Below, one piece after another: positions 16,456-25,674 of a DNA stretch of 64,000 bases. Position 1 is the first letter of the stretch. Each line of letters begins with the position of its first letter. The notes under the pieces are model-generated. The model worked only from the letters and a program-made list of their open reading frames with translations, searched no databases and had not been told where the DNA came from. Made by a program: the position numbers and the translations under genes. This DNA is from Candidatus Gastranaerophilales bacterium. Its GTDB lineage: Bacteria > Cyanobacteriota > Vampirovibrionia > Gastranaerophilales > Gastranaerophilaceae. Where the stretch lies: assembly GCA_944323285.1 (NCBI GenBank), contig CALURV010000015.1:1-64000 (forward strand). Reading direction: 5' to 3'.

Positions 16456-16465
16456 TTTTATATTG

Positions 16466-16500
16466 TAAAAGAGCTTCATATTGAAGCTCTTTTTCTTTTA
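16466..16500 (+). terminator. Rho-independent terminator after the pilin/S74 gene
   Basis: Twelve-base stem AAAAGAGCTTCA / TGAAGCTCTTTT (16467-16478 with 16482-16493) with a 3-base loop, followed by a T-rich tail. It ends the tmk-tmk-dciA-pilin transcript. Confidence 0.9.
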
Positions 16501-16520
16501 TTTTATTGTAATATTTTAAT

Positions 16521-16766
16521 ATGAGATTAGATAAATTTTTAAAAGTATCAAGATTAATAAAAAGAAGAACTGTTGCAAATAAAGTTTCTGATCAAGGCAG
16601 AGTTTATGTAAATAATGTTATTGCAAAACCTTCTAAACAGCTTAAAGAAGGTGATATTATTACTATTGTGCAAGCTGAAACTCAAATAAAAGTTAGAATT
16701 ATAAAAATACCTTCAACTAATGTTTCTGTTCAAGAGTCTTCAAGTTTATATGAAATCATTAATTAA
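16521..16766 (+). CDS. S4-domain RNA-binding protein, RqcP/Hsp15 type
   Basis: An 81-residue protein consisting of one S4 domain: MRLDKFLKVSRLIKRRTVAN, then GRVYVNNVIAKPSKQLKEGD. The pattern matches RqcP (YabO) and Hsp15, which bind the 50S subunit with nascent chain-tRNA and act in rescue of stalled ribosomes (RqcP with RqcH to add alanine tails). Its size favours RqcP. It is a single-gene unit between the pilin terminator and repeat copy 2, and no rqcH is in the window. Confidence 0.85.
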   Translation: MRLDKFLKVSRLIKRRTVANKVSDQGRVYVNNVIAKPSKQLKEGDIITIVQAETQIKVRIIKIPSTNVSVQESSSLYEIIN

Positions 16767-16786
16767 AGGTATTAATTTTAATAATT

Positions 16787-16969
16787 TTGTCCGAGAAAAA
16801 ATTCACTATAAGCTGAAAGTGTGAGTGAATTTTTTTACAAAACGAACCAAAAACTTTGTTTTTGAGTGAGCTTGTATCCGTAGTGAAACGAAGGTGAGCA
16901 GAGTTTTCAAAAGGTGAGTACTTTGTTAGCGAGGATGAGATGGTAACAAAGTGTGATACTAGATTAAAT
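16787..16969 (-). repeat. Interspersed repeat, copy 2 (long form, inverted)
   Basis: Reverse complement of copy 1 over its whole length, 183 bp, with only scattered changes. It lies between convergent genes, and its terminal bases overlap the end of the ABC transporter gene: the TAA stop at 16964-16966 is the TAA within the repeat's ATTTAATCTAG end. Both hairpin-forming inverted repeats are kept. Confidence 0.9.
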
Positions 16970-18829
16970 TTCGTCTATTTGTATTTCATCTTTTTTTGGT
17001 TTTTCTATTTCTTCTTCTTTGTTATCTAATTTTATTCTAGACAGTTTTACTATTTCTTCAAAATCCTCATATTTTTGGCTTAATTCATGGAAGGTTCCGA
17101 CATCTACAATTTGTCCGTCTTTAAGATATACTATTCTGTCACAATTTATTAGTGTACTTAATCTATGAGCAATTGCTATAATAGTTTTGTTTCCTTTTAT
17201 TTGATTTAGTATTTCGGTTAATTTATTTTCTATTTTTACATCAAGATTAGAAGTTGCTTCATCAAGGATAATAATTTCAGGGTCTCTATATAAAGCTCTT
17301 GCTATTCCTATTCTTTGTTTTTGTCCGAAAGAAAGACCTGTTTCATTTTGTTTTAATTCGATATCAAGTCCATTTTCAGTTTGAACAAGCTGGTCATATA
17401 GTTGTGCCGTTTTTAATACTTCATCTGCTTTTTCTTTGTTAATATCTTTTCTTTCTATACCCCAAGCAACATTTGTGTATATATCACCTTCTATTGTACA
17501 TATTTTTTGAGGTACATAACCTATTATATTTCTAAATGTTTTTATATTATCAGTAGTTAAAAGAGTATCATCAACGTATATTTCACCTTTATAATCTAAT
17601 AATCCAAGAATGCAATCAACTAATGTTGTTTTACCTGCTCCTGATAGTCCTATTATTCCAATAAATTCACCTTTATTAATGTGAAGATTTATATTTTTTA
17701 ATATATCTGTTTTTTTATTATATGAATAATTTAAGTCTTTTATATTTATATTTTTTTCAAAAGTTATCCTTTGTTCACTATCTTGATTTTCAGAATATTC
17801 AAATTTGTTATAAGAATCATATAAATTAAATAATATATCAACATTCTTTGAATATATATTAATATAGTTTAAATACATTTGATTTTTGTATATTTGAGGT
17901 ACAACTCTATATATAGCAATTGCTACAACACCAAATGTTATTAAAATATTAGAAGGATCTTCTCCGTATTTATTAAGAATACCTAAACATAGAATTATCA
18001 TTGTAAAAATAAAGATAATTTCTATAATGAATTGTGGAATCATCGGAATTAAATTTATTTTTTCGTTATAAGGTATTATTTTTTCTGAAACATTTTTATA
18101 AAAATCATAGAAAAATTTTTGGCAGCCATTAATCTTTATATCTTTAATACAGTTTAAACTATTTATTACAGAACTATAAATTCCATTAGTAAGTTTATAT
18201 TTTTTATCTGCAAGTTTTTGTCCCCAGTTTCTAAAAAATCCGCTTTGTATTGTTCCTGTAATTGAAAAGAAAAATATAGCAATTATTGTAAATGTTGGCA
18301 ATAAGAATATTAAAATTGAAAATACAAGAATTATTACTAAAGAATTTGATATAAAATTAATTACTTTAAATACAAAATATTGCATAACATTATCAATATT
18401 TGTTGTAATTTGATTGATAATGTTAGAGCTGCCTCTGATTAAATCAGCTTCATATGGAGAATAAAGAAAAAATTTCATCATTTTTTCTTTTATTTCAAGT
18501 CCCCATTCACTCATAATTTTATTTTGCCAATACAAAATACAAATGCTGTAAATATTTTTTGTAATAATTATTCCGGCAATTAAACAACCAATAAATAAAA
18601 TCATGTTATTTATGCCGTGTATCCCAAGATGTTCTTTAAAATATATTGCAAATGGGTTATTAACAACTCTTCCTGGATTAACCATTATCATTATGAATGG
18701 AAATACAAGAACTATACTTAAAAATTCAAGTAAACTTGTCATAAAAGCCATAAATAGCATATATAAAAGTTTTAGTTCATATCCTTTACCAAAATATTTT
18801 AAAAACTTATTAAATTGACTTAAAAACAT
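16964..18829 (-). CDS. ABC exporter, fused permease and ATPase
   Basis: Half-transporter of 621 residues: about six membrane segments (residues about 20-330) followed by an ATPase domain. Walker A is GLSGAGKTT (near 394), the signature LSFGQKQR is near 497, and Walker B IIILDEATSNLD is near 514. The H-loop AHRLS follows. The layout matches MsbA/PglK-type exporters of lipids, lipid-linked oligosaccharides or peptides and would work as a homodimer. The substrate is not evident. The C-terminus is charged (KEEEIEKPKKDEIQIDEI), and its last codons and stop come from the inserted repeat, so the original end may have been lost. Confidence 0.92.
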   Translation of the reverse strand: MFLSQFNKFLKYFGKGYELKLLYMLFMAFMTSLLEFLSIVLVFPFIMIMVNPGRVVNNPFAIYFKEHLGIHGINNMILFIGCLIAGIIITKNIYSICILYWQNKIMSEWGLEIKEKMMKFFLYSPYEADLIRGSSNIINQITTNIDNVMQYFVFKVINFISNSLVIILVFSILIFLLPTFTIIAIFFFSITGTIQSGFFRNWGQKLADKKYKLTNGIYSSVINSLNCIKDIKINGCQKFFYDFYKNVSEKIIPYNEKINLIPMIPQFIIEIIFIFTMIILCLGILNKYGEDPSNILITFGVVAIAIYRVVPQIYKNQMYLNYINIYSKNVDILFNLYDSYNKFEYSENQDSEQRITFEKNINIKDLNYSYNKKTDILKNINLHINKGEFIGIIGLSGAGKTTLVDCILGLLDYKGEIYVDDTLLTTDNIKTFRNIIGYVPQKICTIEGDIYTNVAWGIERKDINKEKADEVLKTAQLYDQLVQTENGLDIELKQNETGLSFGQKQRIGIARALYRDPEIIILDEATSNLDVKIENKLTEILNQIKGNKTIIAIAHRLSTLINCDRIVYLKDGQIVDVGTFHELSQKYEDFEEIVKLSRIKLDNKEEEIEKPKKDEIQIDEI

Positions 18830-18873
18830 CCTTATCTCCTTATTTAAGTCAATTATATCATAATTAGATATTA

Positions 18874-19617
18874 TTAATTATTAAAAAAATGTTTTTTTAC
18901 ATATATATTATTATCATTTTTTAAAGAAATTATTATATTTTCCAAAGAATTATTATGTTTTAGTGTACAAATTAATTTTGCTGTTTTTTCTCTTATTGTA
19001 TAGTCTTGAGATTTATATGTTATTTCTATTATTTTAATAATATTTTCTATTATACTTTGGGAGATAGTATAATTTTTATCTTCAAGGTTTGAAAAAATAT
19101 TTATTAGTGCTTCAAGATTCCAATATAAATTGAAATTTTTTTTGTTATTTTTGTAAGAACGACTTCTACTTTTATCATCAATATTATTTAATGTTATTTT
19201 AATTTCATTAATAATGTTATTTATAAGATATTCGGTATTATTAATGTATATAATTGATTCAATAATATTTCTTGATACAGTTGGATTTATATCCGTAATT
19301 CCTTTTGTTAGAATGTTAATAATTTCAGTTGTTTGGAAAAATTTATTGTATAAATCATTTGAAATCATTTCTAATATTTTATATGAAGCTGCTTCTCTTA
19401 CAGGTCCTGATTTACCTGTAAGATTTTGAGTAAGAATATTTGCATCTTCTTGAAAATTTATTTTTTTTAATTCAATAATACAAAGTTGTTTTTTTATATC
19501 ATTATCAGATAATAATTCTTTTATTATGTCTTCATGAGAATATTCTTGCTCACAATAATCAATAGCCAGAGCAAGTGTTTTTATATTATTTTCATATAAT
19601 TCAGAATAATCCTTCAT
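18874..19617 (-). CDS. HEAT-like repeat protein, unknown function
   Basis: A 247-residue, almost all-helical protein with two-helix units about 35-40 residues long, for example ANILTQNLTGKSGPVREAASYKI and INILTKGITDINPTVSRNII. The G-P-V-R-E-A-A-S segment is typical of HEAT repeats, which mediate protein-protein contacts. No catalytic motif, signal or membrane segment is seen. It lies 44 bp upstream of the ABC exporter on the same strand and may be co-transcribed. No specific partner can be named. Confidence 0.7.
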   Translation of the reverse strand: MKDYSELYENNIKTLALAIDYCEQEYSHEDIIKELLSDNDIKKQLCIIELKKINFQEDANILTQNLTGKSGPVREAASYKILEMISNDLYNKFFQTTEIINILTKGITDINPTVSRNIIESIIYINNTEYLINNIINEIKITLNNIDDKSRSRSYKNNKKNFNLYWNLEALINIFSNLEDKNYTISQSIIENIIKIIEITYKSQDYTIREKTAKLICTLKHNNSLENIIISLKNDNNIYVKKHFFNN

Positions 19618-19715
19618 AAAAATAAATATAGCATAATTGGAGGTTAAAAATGAACTAAAACAGTTATAAAGTAGTTATATAATATGTAGTGTTTTTAATG
19701 TGAGGCAGTGGAAAA

Positions 19716-19883
19716 ATGAGTGAAATAATTAACTTTGTTAAAGAAATATTGATGCTTGGCGGAAATTGTGAAAAAACACCCATAGGATTATGCCAATTTG
19801 AATATGTAGCTCAAACTCCTTCAAAAAGAGTTAAGCCTAAACGTAAAAGAGAAATGAGATTATCTGAACTTATGGATAAATAA
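19716..19883 (+). CDS. Small basic protein, 55 aa, unknown
   Basis: Short frame starting ATG at 19716 with a GAGG element about 10 bases upstream, ending TAA at 19883. The sequence begins MSEIINFVKEILMLGG, has a central segment CEKTPIGLCQFEYV with two cysteines, and a strongly basic stretch SKRVKPKRKREMRLSELM. The composition is not what random AT-rich DNA gives (few Lys-Asn-Ile runs, balanced residues), so a real gene is likely. Function is unknown. It is followed by a decayed copy of the interspersed repeat and then ybaB. Confidence 0.6.
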   Translation: MSEIINFVKEILMLGGNCEKTPIGLCQFEYVAQTPSKRVKPKRKREMRLSELMDK

Positions 19884-19889
19884 TTTATT

Positions 19890-20005
19890 TGAAAAAATTC
19901 ACTTATCTTTTTAGTTTGTTGTGAATTTTTTCAAGTGATATTTACAAAAAGTGAGTATTTTTGTTGCGAGAATAACTAGCTAAAAAAGAACAATAACTGA
20001 TTAAA
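19890..20005 (-). repeat. Degenerate copy of the interspersed repeat
   Basis: Recognisable parts in the same order as copies 2 and 4: GAAAAAATTCAC, GTGAATTTTTTC, TTTACAAAAAGTGAGTA, TTGTTGCGAG and CTGATTAAATT. Overall identity is low and the ends are blurred, so it is an older insertion. Confidence 0.55.
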
Positions 20006-20073
20006 TTGCTTGAACAATATTATTGGTTGAATTATAATAAAACTCGTTAGGTTATGTGATATGGAGTTTTAAT

Positions 20074-20409
20074 ATGAATTTAGCAAATATGATGAAACAA
20101 GCTCAGCAGGTGCAAAAAAGATTACAAGATGCTCAAGCTGAATTAAGTAATACAGAAATTACCGCTCAAGCTGGTAATGGTGCTGTTAGTGTTGTTTGTG
20201 ACGGGCATGGTAAATTTAAATCTATAAAATTAACAAAACAAGCTATAAATTCTGAAAATCCTGACTCTGTTGATGATGAAACTGTTGAAATGCTTGAAGA
20301 TTTAATTACTTCTGCAATGAAACAAGCAACAGGTGATGCTCAAAAGAAAATGCAAGATAAAATGAAAGGAATTGTTCCTGCTGGAATTAACATTCCGGGA
20401 TTATTCTAA
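20074..20409 (+). CDS. YbaB/EbfC family nucleoid-associated protein
   Basis: Small DNA-binding dimer (111 aa) that coats the nucleoid, commonly encoded just upstream of recR. It begins MNLANMMKQAQQVQKRLQDA, then has the strand segment AGNGAVSVVCDGHGKFKSIKL and ends with the conserved GIVPAGINIPGLF. The ATG at 20074 is preferred because GGAG lies seven bases upstream; an in-frame GTG at 20056 would add six residues without a ribosome-binding site. Its stop overlaps the recR start (TAATG), as in many bacteria. Confidence 0.93.
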   Translation: MNLANMMKQAQQVQKRLQDAQAELSNTEITAQAGNGAVSVVCDGHGKFKSIKLTKQAINSENPDSVDDETVEMLEDLITSAMKQATGDAQKKMQDKMKGIVPAGINIPGLF

Positions 20410-21008
20410 TGGAGTATACAAAACCTTTAGCTCAATTAATTGAGTTTTTTCAAAAATTTCCTGGTATAGGACCAAAATCTGCTCAGAGAATGGCATTTCA
20501 TTTATTGAAGATGCCAATTTCTGATGTTAAAAGATTTTCTCAAATATTAGTTGATGCTAAGGAAAATATTCATTATTGCAATATTTGTTTTAATATGTCT
20601 GCATCAAATCCTTGTGAGATATGCTCAGATTCTAATCGTGATAAATCTATTATATGTGTTGTAGCAGAAACAAAGGATTTAATTGCTATTGAAAAAACAA
20701 GAGAGTATAAAGGTTTATATCATGTTTTGCAAGGTACACTTTCACCTTTAGATGGTATTGGAGTTGAAGATATCAGAATAAAAGAATTATTAACAAGAAT
20801 TACAGATGAAGAAGTTAAAGAAATAATTCTTGCGCTGAGTCCTTCAGTTGAAGGTGAAGCTACAAGTATGTATTTAACTAAACTTTTAAAACCTTTTAAC
20901 ATTAAAATATCAAGAATTGCTTTTGGAATTCCTATTGGATCTGACCTGGAATTTGCAGATGAAATAACACTTGCAAAAGCAATTGAAGGAAGAAGAATTA
21001 TAGATTAA
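20409..21008 (+). CDS. recR: Recombination mediator RecR
   Basis: RecR works with RecO (43797-44561 here) to load RecA on SSB-coated gaps. The 199 residues contain the helix-hairpin-helix FPGIGPKSAQRMAFHLL, a four-cysteine zinc motif (CNICFNMSASNPCEIC), and a Toprim domain (IICVVAETKDLIAIEKT, HVLQGTLSPLDGIG). Length is standard. It is coupled to ybaB by a 1-bp overlap and followed at 10 bp by a 58-codon ORF. Confidence 0.96.
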   Translation: MEYTKPLAQLIEFFQKFPGIGPKSAQRMAFHLLKMPISDVKRFSQILVDAKENIHYCNICFNMSASNPCEICSDSNRDKSIICVVAETKDLIAIEKTREYKGLYHVLQGTLSPLDGIGVEDIRIKELLTRITDEEVKEIILALSPSVEGEATSMYLTKLLKPFNIKISRIAFGIPIGSDLEFADEITLAKAIEGRRIID

Positions 21009-21018
21009 GGAGACAATT

Positions 21019-21195
21019 ATGAGTCAAATTACAATTAGATCTGATAGAGATACTGATTATACATTTACATATAAAGGAGAAGATGTAACTCTTGAAGCGA
21101 GAAGTGTTATTAGTATTGCTAATGGTCTTCAAGATGTTGTTCTTCCCACTTGTAAGATGAAGATAGCAAATAATTTAATTATTATTAAAGAATAA
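21019..21195 (+). CDS. Small protein, 58 aa, downstream of recR
   Basis: ATG at 21019 preceded by a strong AAGGAG site with ideal spacing, ending TAA at 21195. It starts MSQITIRSDRDTDYTFTYKG and continues with a predicted beta-rich pattern (EDVTLEARSVISIANGLQDV...). I do not recognise it. It is probably translated as the third gene of ybaB-recR. Its stop abuts the stop of the minus-strand ABC ATPase gene (21196) with no spacer, so no separate terminator can lie between them. Confidence 0.7.
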   Translation: MSQITIRSDRDTDYTFTYKGEDVTLEARSVISIANGLQDVVLPTCKMKIANNLIIIKE

Positions 21196-22251
21196 CTAAA
21201 TTCTTTGTCCTGTTTCAATGTCAAAGAATAAAATATTATTTGTATTAATTTTGAATAAAAATTCTTTTTCAACCTTTAAAGAAGGTGAAATTGTAGCTGC
21301 GCAGCTGCAAGAATTTGCACTGAAGTATAATATTTGTTCATTGCCGAGCATTTCTTTTATTTCTATATCGGCTTTGAATTCAAAATTATTATTTAATTCA
21401 TCCAGGTTTTCTGCTCTAATTCCTATTAACACAGATTTTTTATCTGATAATCTTTCAGATTGTTGAGAATTTAATTTAAATAAAGAATTATTAATAGAAA
21501 TACTCTCATTAATAATATCTGCTTTTATAAAGTTCATAGCAGGAGAGCCCATAAATCCTCCCACAAATTTATTAATAGGATTATTATATATATTTTGCGG
21601 AGTATCTATTTGTTGAATTATACCTTTATCAATAACGGCAATTCTATCACCCATAGTTAAAGCTTCTGTCTGATCATGAGTTACATAAATAAAAGTTGTC
21701 TTAAGTTTTTCATGCAATTTTTTAATTTCAGCCCTCATTTGGACTCTTAATTTAGCATCCAGATTAGATAAAGGTTCATCCATCAGAAAAACTTTAGGAT
21801 TTCGCACTATTGCTCTACCTAAAGCAACTCTTTGTCTTTGCCCGCCAGAAAGCTGTTTTGGCTTTCTTTGAAGCAATTCTGTTAAATTAAGAGATTCTGC
21901 TGTTTCTTTTACTTTTTTATCAATGTCTTCTTTTTTCATTCCTTTCATCTTTAGAGGGAATGCCATATTCTCATATACACTCATGTGCGGGTATAGTGCA
22001 TAATTTTGGAATACAAAAGCTATATCTCTTTCTTTTGGATGAATATTATTAACACATTTTCCGTCTATATAAATTTCACCTTCAGTAATATCTTCTAATC
22101 CTGCAATCATTCTTAGAATGGTAGATTTTCCGCAGCCGGATGAGCCTACAAGCACAAGAAATTCTTTATCTTTAATAGTTAAACTGACATTATCTATTAT
22201 TTTCTTTTTATCGTATATTTTAACTACATTTTTTAATTCAACTTCTGCCAT
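21196..22251 (-). CDS. Sugar-type ABC transporter ATP-binding protein (UgpC/MsmX/MalK family)
   Basis: ATPase subunit of a binding-protein-dependent uptake system. Residues 36-44 are Walker A (GSSGCGKST), 134-138 the LSGGQ signature, and 154-160 Walker B (VFLMDEP). [15 protein letters not shown] and [11 protein letters not shown] mark the CUT1 subfamily, and the C-terminal 110 residues form the TOBE regulatory domain. No permease or solute-binding gene is adjacent, so it may be a shared ATPase serving several importers as MsmX does. It starts one base after the end of the degenerate histidine kinase gene. Confidence 0.93.
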   Translation of the reverse strand: MAEVELKNVVKIYDKKKIIDNVSLTIKDKEFLVLVGSSGCGKSTILRMIAGLEDITEGEIYIDGKCVNNIHPKERDIAFVFQNYALYPHMSVYENMAFPLKMKGMKKEDIDKKVKETAESLNLTELLQRKPKQLSGGQRQRVALGRAIVRNPKVFLMDEPLSNLDAKLRVQMRAEIKKLHEKLKTTFIYVTHDQTEALTMGDRIAVIDKGIIQQIDTPQNIYNNPINKFVGGFMGSPAMNFIKADIINESISINNSLFKLNSQQSERLSDKKSVLIGIRAENLDELNNNFEFKADIEIKEMLGNEQILYFSANSCSCAATISPSLKVEKEFLFKINTNNILFFDIETGQRI

Positions 22252-22252
22252 T

Positions 22253-23407
22253 TTATTGTGCCGATTTATTTTCTAGTATTGCTTTTTCAATGGGAATTAC
22301 AAATACAAATGAAACCTGATTTGCATACTGGTTATTTATCCAAATTTCACCTTTTAGTTTATTAATATATTTTTTTGAGCTTCCAAGCAGTAGACTTTGA
22401 AGTAAAAACTTTTTAGAGTTTTTTTCTACTTGAATATATGGGTCAAATATATCAGAGTCATTATATTGAGTAGAATCTATTCCTTTTGCAGTAATTTCAA
22501 CCATAAGATATGATTTTTCGTTAACATTATTACTTATTTCAATACCTTTAGATAAAAGAAACTCAGGAATTGGATTTGAAATATTTATATTAATAGCTCC
22601 TGTTTCTATTGAACTTATTGCATTTTCAATTAAATTGGCAATAATCATTTTTATAATATTTTTATCTGAAAAACAATTTTGTTTTATTAAATCGGCTGTA
22701 TTTGTTGTTATTTTAATATCTTTGTTTTGAATTTTTACTGAAACTTCATTTATTATAATTGTTAGTAATTGAATAATATCAAAGTTCTTTAAATCCATTT
22801 TAATAATATCAGATTCAACTTGTGATAATTCAATAAGTTTTTCAAGTAAAATAAGTAATTCAGATGAATTACTGTTCATTATTTGTAAGTATTTTTGCTG
22901 TTTATCGTTTATTTCACCGCTTAACCCTTCAAGCATAGCTTGAGAAAATCCTACAACAGAATGAAGCGGTGATTTTAAATAATTAGACATTTTGGAAAGC
23001 AGAACATTTTTTGTATGATTAAGAATTTTTTGTTCTTGTCTTTCTGTTATTAATTGATCTAAAAGAGAATGATCTTGAGTATTATCAATAATAGTCAAAA
23101 TATATCTTTTCTTTTTCTTAGAAGATACATCGGTAATTTTTACATCTGTAATTTTTGTATTTTGTTCTTCTGATACAATTTTTAAAATTTGTTTAATTTC
23201 TTCATCTTTATTTCTTATTATGTTATCTGAATTAGTAATAAAGTAATCATTAATATTTTTACCTCTAAGCTTATTAGTTTCAAACAATTTAAAAGCCTGT
23301 TTATTTGCATAATTAATTTTACCTGTTTCATCAATTACAAGAACGGCTTCCGGTAAATATGTAAGTACATTATATTGTTTTCCCAATAATAAGCTGAAAA
23401 AATTCAT
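22253..23407 (-). CDS. PAS-containing histidine-kinase-like protein with degenerate catalytic motifs
   Basis: A 384-residue cytoplasmic protein with a PAS domain (about 12-60, [19 protein letters not shown]), a HisKA-like dimerisation helix, and an ATPase-like domain. The phosphoacceptor box reads [11 protein letters not shown] at 140-150 where MSHELRTPL is expected: the histidine is replaced by N142. The ATPase N-box is present (NLIENA, 258-263) but the G1 box D-x-G-x-G is missing ([13 protein letters not shown]). It is therefore probably a pseudokinase or regulator rather than an active kinase. It lies between the sigma factor and an ABC ATPase, in the same direction; no response regulator is nearby. 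Confidence 0.82.
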   Translation of the reverse strand: MNFFSLLLGKQYNVLTYLPEAVLVIDETGKINYANKQAFKLFETNKLRGKNINDYFITNSDNIIRNKDEEIKQILKIVSEEQNTKITDVKITDVSSKKKKRYILTIIDNTQDHSLLDQLITERQEQKILNHTKNVLLSKMSNYLKSPLHSVVGFSQAMLEGLSGEINDKQQKYLQIMNSNSSELLILLEKLIELSQVESDIIKMDLKNFDIIQLLTIIINEVSVKIQNKDIKITTNTADLIKQNCFSDKNIIKMIIANLIENAISSIETGAININISNPIPEFLLSKGIEISNNVNEKSYLMVEITAKGIDSTQYNDSDIFDPYIQVEKNSKKFLLQSLLLGSSKKYINKLKGEIWINNQYANQVSFVFVIPIEKAILENKSAQ

Positions 23408-23484
23408 TTAATATCCCTTTTAGTTAATTATAACTATTTTTAATGTGAATATTTTAGCATATCATCGGGTAAATAAACAACAAT

Positions 23485-24429
23485 TTAATCAGATAAAAAA
23501 TCTTTTAAATGTTTAATATTTTCTTTAGTTCTAAGTTTTCGTAAAGCAATACTTTCAATTTGTCTTATTCTTTCTTTAGAAAATCCCATTTCTTTGCCTA
23601 GTTGTTCCAGGGTTTTAGGTATTTCTCCGTTAATACCGAAACGGTTAATTATTATCTTTTGTTCTTTCGGTGTTAAATCTTTTAAAATTTTATTAATATG
23701 CAATTTTAACATAATATTTTTTGTTTTATTTTCAGGTGAAAGATAGTTTTCATCAGGTATATAATCTTCAAGCGAGAGATTATCTGCAATAGGAGTATCA
23801 AGACTAATAGGTTCAAGTTTTATTGTCTTAAGAACAATATCAATTTGTTTTAAAGGCATATTAATTCTTTTTGCAATTTCTTCAATATTTGGTTCACGAC
23901 CAAGTTCATAATTAAGAGAGAAAATAGCTTTTTTAACAAGTCTTATTTTATCAATCATATGAACAGGAATTCTTATCACTTTAGAATTGTTCGCTATTGC
24001 TCTTACAATAGTTTGACGAATCCACCAAGTTGCATAGGTAGAGAATTTAAAACCTTTTGAATAGTCAAACCTATTTGCAGCTTTAATTAAACCTAAAGAA
24101 CCTTCTTGAACCAGGTCCATAAATAATACGCCTTGTCCAACATATTTTTTTGCAATGCTTACAACTAGTCTTAAATTTGCTTGTATTAATTTTTTCTTTG
24201 CTTTAATTGCTTCTTGTTTATTGCCATATATTATATCTTTACCAAGTTGTTGTTCTTCATTTCGTTTTAATAATTTTGTTTTCCCTATATCTTTTAAATA
24301 CATTTGGAGTATGTCATCTTTAAAAACAATATTATTAAATGAAATAATTTCATCATTATCTTTATCATCTTCATCAGAACATAAAAAGTTATTTTCCAGC
24401 TCAAAATCTTCAACATATTGAATACTCAT
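23485..24429 (-). CDS. RNA polymerase sigma factor, sigma-70 family (SigA/RpoD-like, no region 1.1)
   Basis: Promoter-recognition subunit of 314 residues. Regions in order: 1.2 ([17 protein letters not shown]), 2 ([39 protein letters not shown]), 3 ([12 protein letters not shown]), and 4 ([33 protein letters not shown]). It lacks the long acidic region 1.1, as in cyanobacterial-type or group 2 sigma factors, so primary versus alternative status is uncertain. The ATG at 24429 is chosen because GAGGA lies eight bases upstream; the ATG at 24444 has no site and abuts an inserted repeat (24449), which probably also supplies or disrupts its leader. Confidence 0.93.
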   Translation of the reverse strand: MSIQYVEDFELENNFLCSDEDDKDNDEIISFNNIVFKDDILQMYLKDIGKTKLLKRNEEQQLGKDIIYGNKQEAIKAKKKLIQANLRLVVSIAKKYVGQGVLFMDLVQEGSLGLIKAANRFDYSKGFKFSTYATWWIRQTIVRAIANNSKVIRIPVHMIDKIRLVKKAIFSLNYELGREPNIEEIAKRINMPLKQIDIVLKTIKLEPISLDTPIADNLSLEDYIPDENYLSPENKTKNIMLKLHINKILKDLTPKEQKIIINRFGINGEIPKTLEQLGKEMGFSKERIRQIESIALRKLRTKENIKHLKDFLSD

Positions 24430-24448
24430 ATAAAAAATCCTCATATTA

Positions 24449-24573
24449 ATTTAATCTAGTATCGCACTTTGTTACCGAGTCATCCTCGCTAAAAAAGTGC
24501 TCACTTTTTAAAAATGCCACTCTAAAAAATTCACACACTCTTTAAGCTTATCGTAAATTTTTTCTCGGACAAT
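24449..24573 (+). repeat. Interspersed repeat, copy 3 (short form, 125 bp)
   Basis: Begins ATTTAATCTAGTATCGCAC and ends CTCGGACAA as in copy 1, but lacks about 60 bp from the middle. It lies immediately upstream of the sigma-factor gene and downstream of the SDR gene, so it occupies the sigma gene's expected promoter/leader region. Confidence 0.85.
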
Positions 24574-24623
24574 TTTAAAGTTTCTGACGTGGAAATTTTA
24601 TATGAGTTCCGTTCAACTTTATT

Positions 24624-25358
24624 TTAGAATCCTAAAGATAATCCTGCACAAATATTTACAGATTGACCAGTAATAGATTTTGCATTTTCAGATATTAAAA
24701 ATTCACAAGTTTTAGCTATTTCATAAGGAGTTACAAATCTTCTTTGAGGAATAGTTTGAATTATTTCATCACGAGAGAAATCATTTTCTAAATTTTCATT
24801 GTTAATTAATTCAGTATCAACCCAGCCCGGATTAATTATATTAACAGTAATTCCATATTGAGCAAGTTCAAGAGCAAGAGCTTTTGTCATACCTATTAAG
24901 GAGGCTTTCGTCATAGAATATAAAGAAGCATTTGCTTCTCCCATAACTCCTGAAATAGAGCCTAAATTTATAATTCTGCCCCAGTTTTGTTCTTTCATAT
25001 ACGGTACAATTTGTTTAATCAGTTCTAATTGTGATATTGAATTTAACATAAAAGAATTGATAATTTCTTCATGTTTTAATTTTTCAACGGGTGAATATAT
25101 ATATTCACCTGCATTATTAATTAATACATCAATATTTTTTTCCAGTTTATTTAATAAATTTTCAGCTGCATTTTCTTTAGATAAATCAGCACTGATAAAA
25201 CCTGCAAAATTATTTTCATTACAAAGTTTTTCAAGTTTTTCTGTGTATCTGCCTGTTATATAAACATTATGATTTATAGCAAAACACTTTGCTATTGAAA
25301 GACCAATACCTTGAGAAGAACCTGTTATAAGAATATTTTTATTATTTGTGATCGACAT
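24624..25358 (-). CDS. Short-chain dehydrogenase/reductase (FabG-like)
   Basis: NAD(P)-dependent oxidoreductase of 244 residues. It has the cofactor loop TGSSQGIG (12-19), the NNAG motif (81-84), and the catalytic Ser134, Tyr147 and Lys151 (YSMTK). PGWVDTEL and the C-terminal SITGQSVNICAGLSLGF are typical of 3-oxoacyl-ACP reductases. The substrate is not certain because FabG-like SDRs are diverse. It overlaps the RWYD-repeat gene upstream by 17 bp, so it is translationally linked to it and to the HIT gene. Confidence 0.9.
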   Translation of the reverse strand: MSITNNKNILITGSSQGIGLSIAKCFAINHNVYITGRYTEKLEKLCNENNFAGFISADLSKENAAENLLNKLEKNIDVLINNAGEYIYSPVEKLKHEEIINSFMLNSISQLELIKQIVPYMKEQNWGRIINLGSISGVMGEANASLYSMTKASLIGMTKALALELAQYGITVNIINPGWVDTELINNENLENDFSRDEIIQTIPQRRFVTPYEIAKTCEFLISENAKSITGQSVNICAGLSLGF

Positions 25359-25668
25359 TTGTTACGAAACTCATTAAAGACATTATAAAAGCATTTATTA
25401 TTTCTTGTTTTTCATTATCATCCAGAGTTTTGATAAATTCAATACAGGTATGCAAATTATAATTCTCATCATACCATCTGTTATATCCGGGAGGAGGATT
25501 ATCTGTCATATGTTTTATTGTTTTATCAAATTCGTTTTTATATTTATCAAGTATAATTTGCAGAAAATCCTGTGCAATAAGTTCAACATTATAATCATCA
25601 ATATTCTCTAAAAGAGTTAATAATGATTTTAGTTCCGGATATTTATCATACCATCTTTTATATTGCAT
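25342..25668 (-). CDS. Small helical protein with two RWYD units, unknown
   Basis: 108-residue protein with an internal duplication. The first half begins KRWYDKYPELKSLLTLLENI and the second NRWYDENYNLHTCIEFIKTL, each followed by a helix of about 20 residues. No known function. It sits between the HIT protein and the SDR, 6 bp after the first and overlapping the second by 17 bp, which suggests a three-gene operon. No signal peptide or membrane segment. Confidence 0.72.
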   Translation of the reverse strand: MQYKRWYDKYPELKSLLTLLENIDDYNVELIAQDFLQIILDKYKNEFDKTIKHMTDNPPPGYNRWYDENYNLHTCIEFIKTLDDNEKQEIINAFIMSLMSFVTNVDHK

Positions 25669-25674
25669 AATAAA

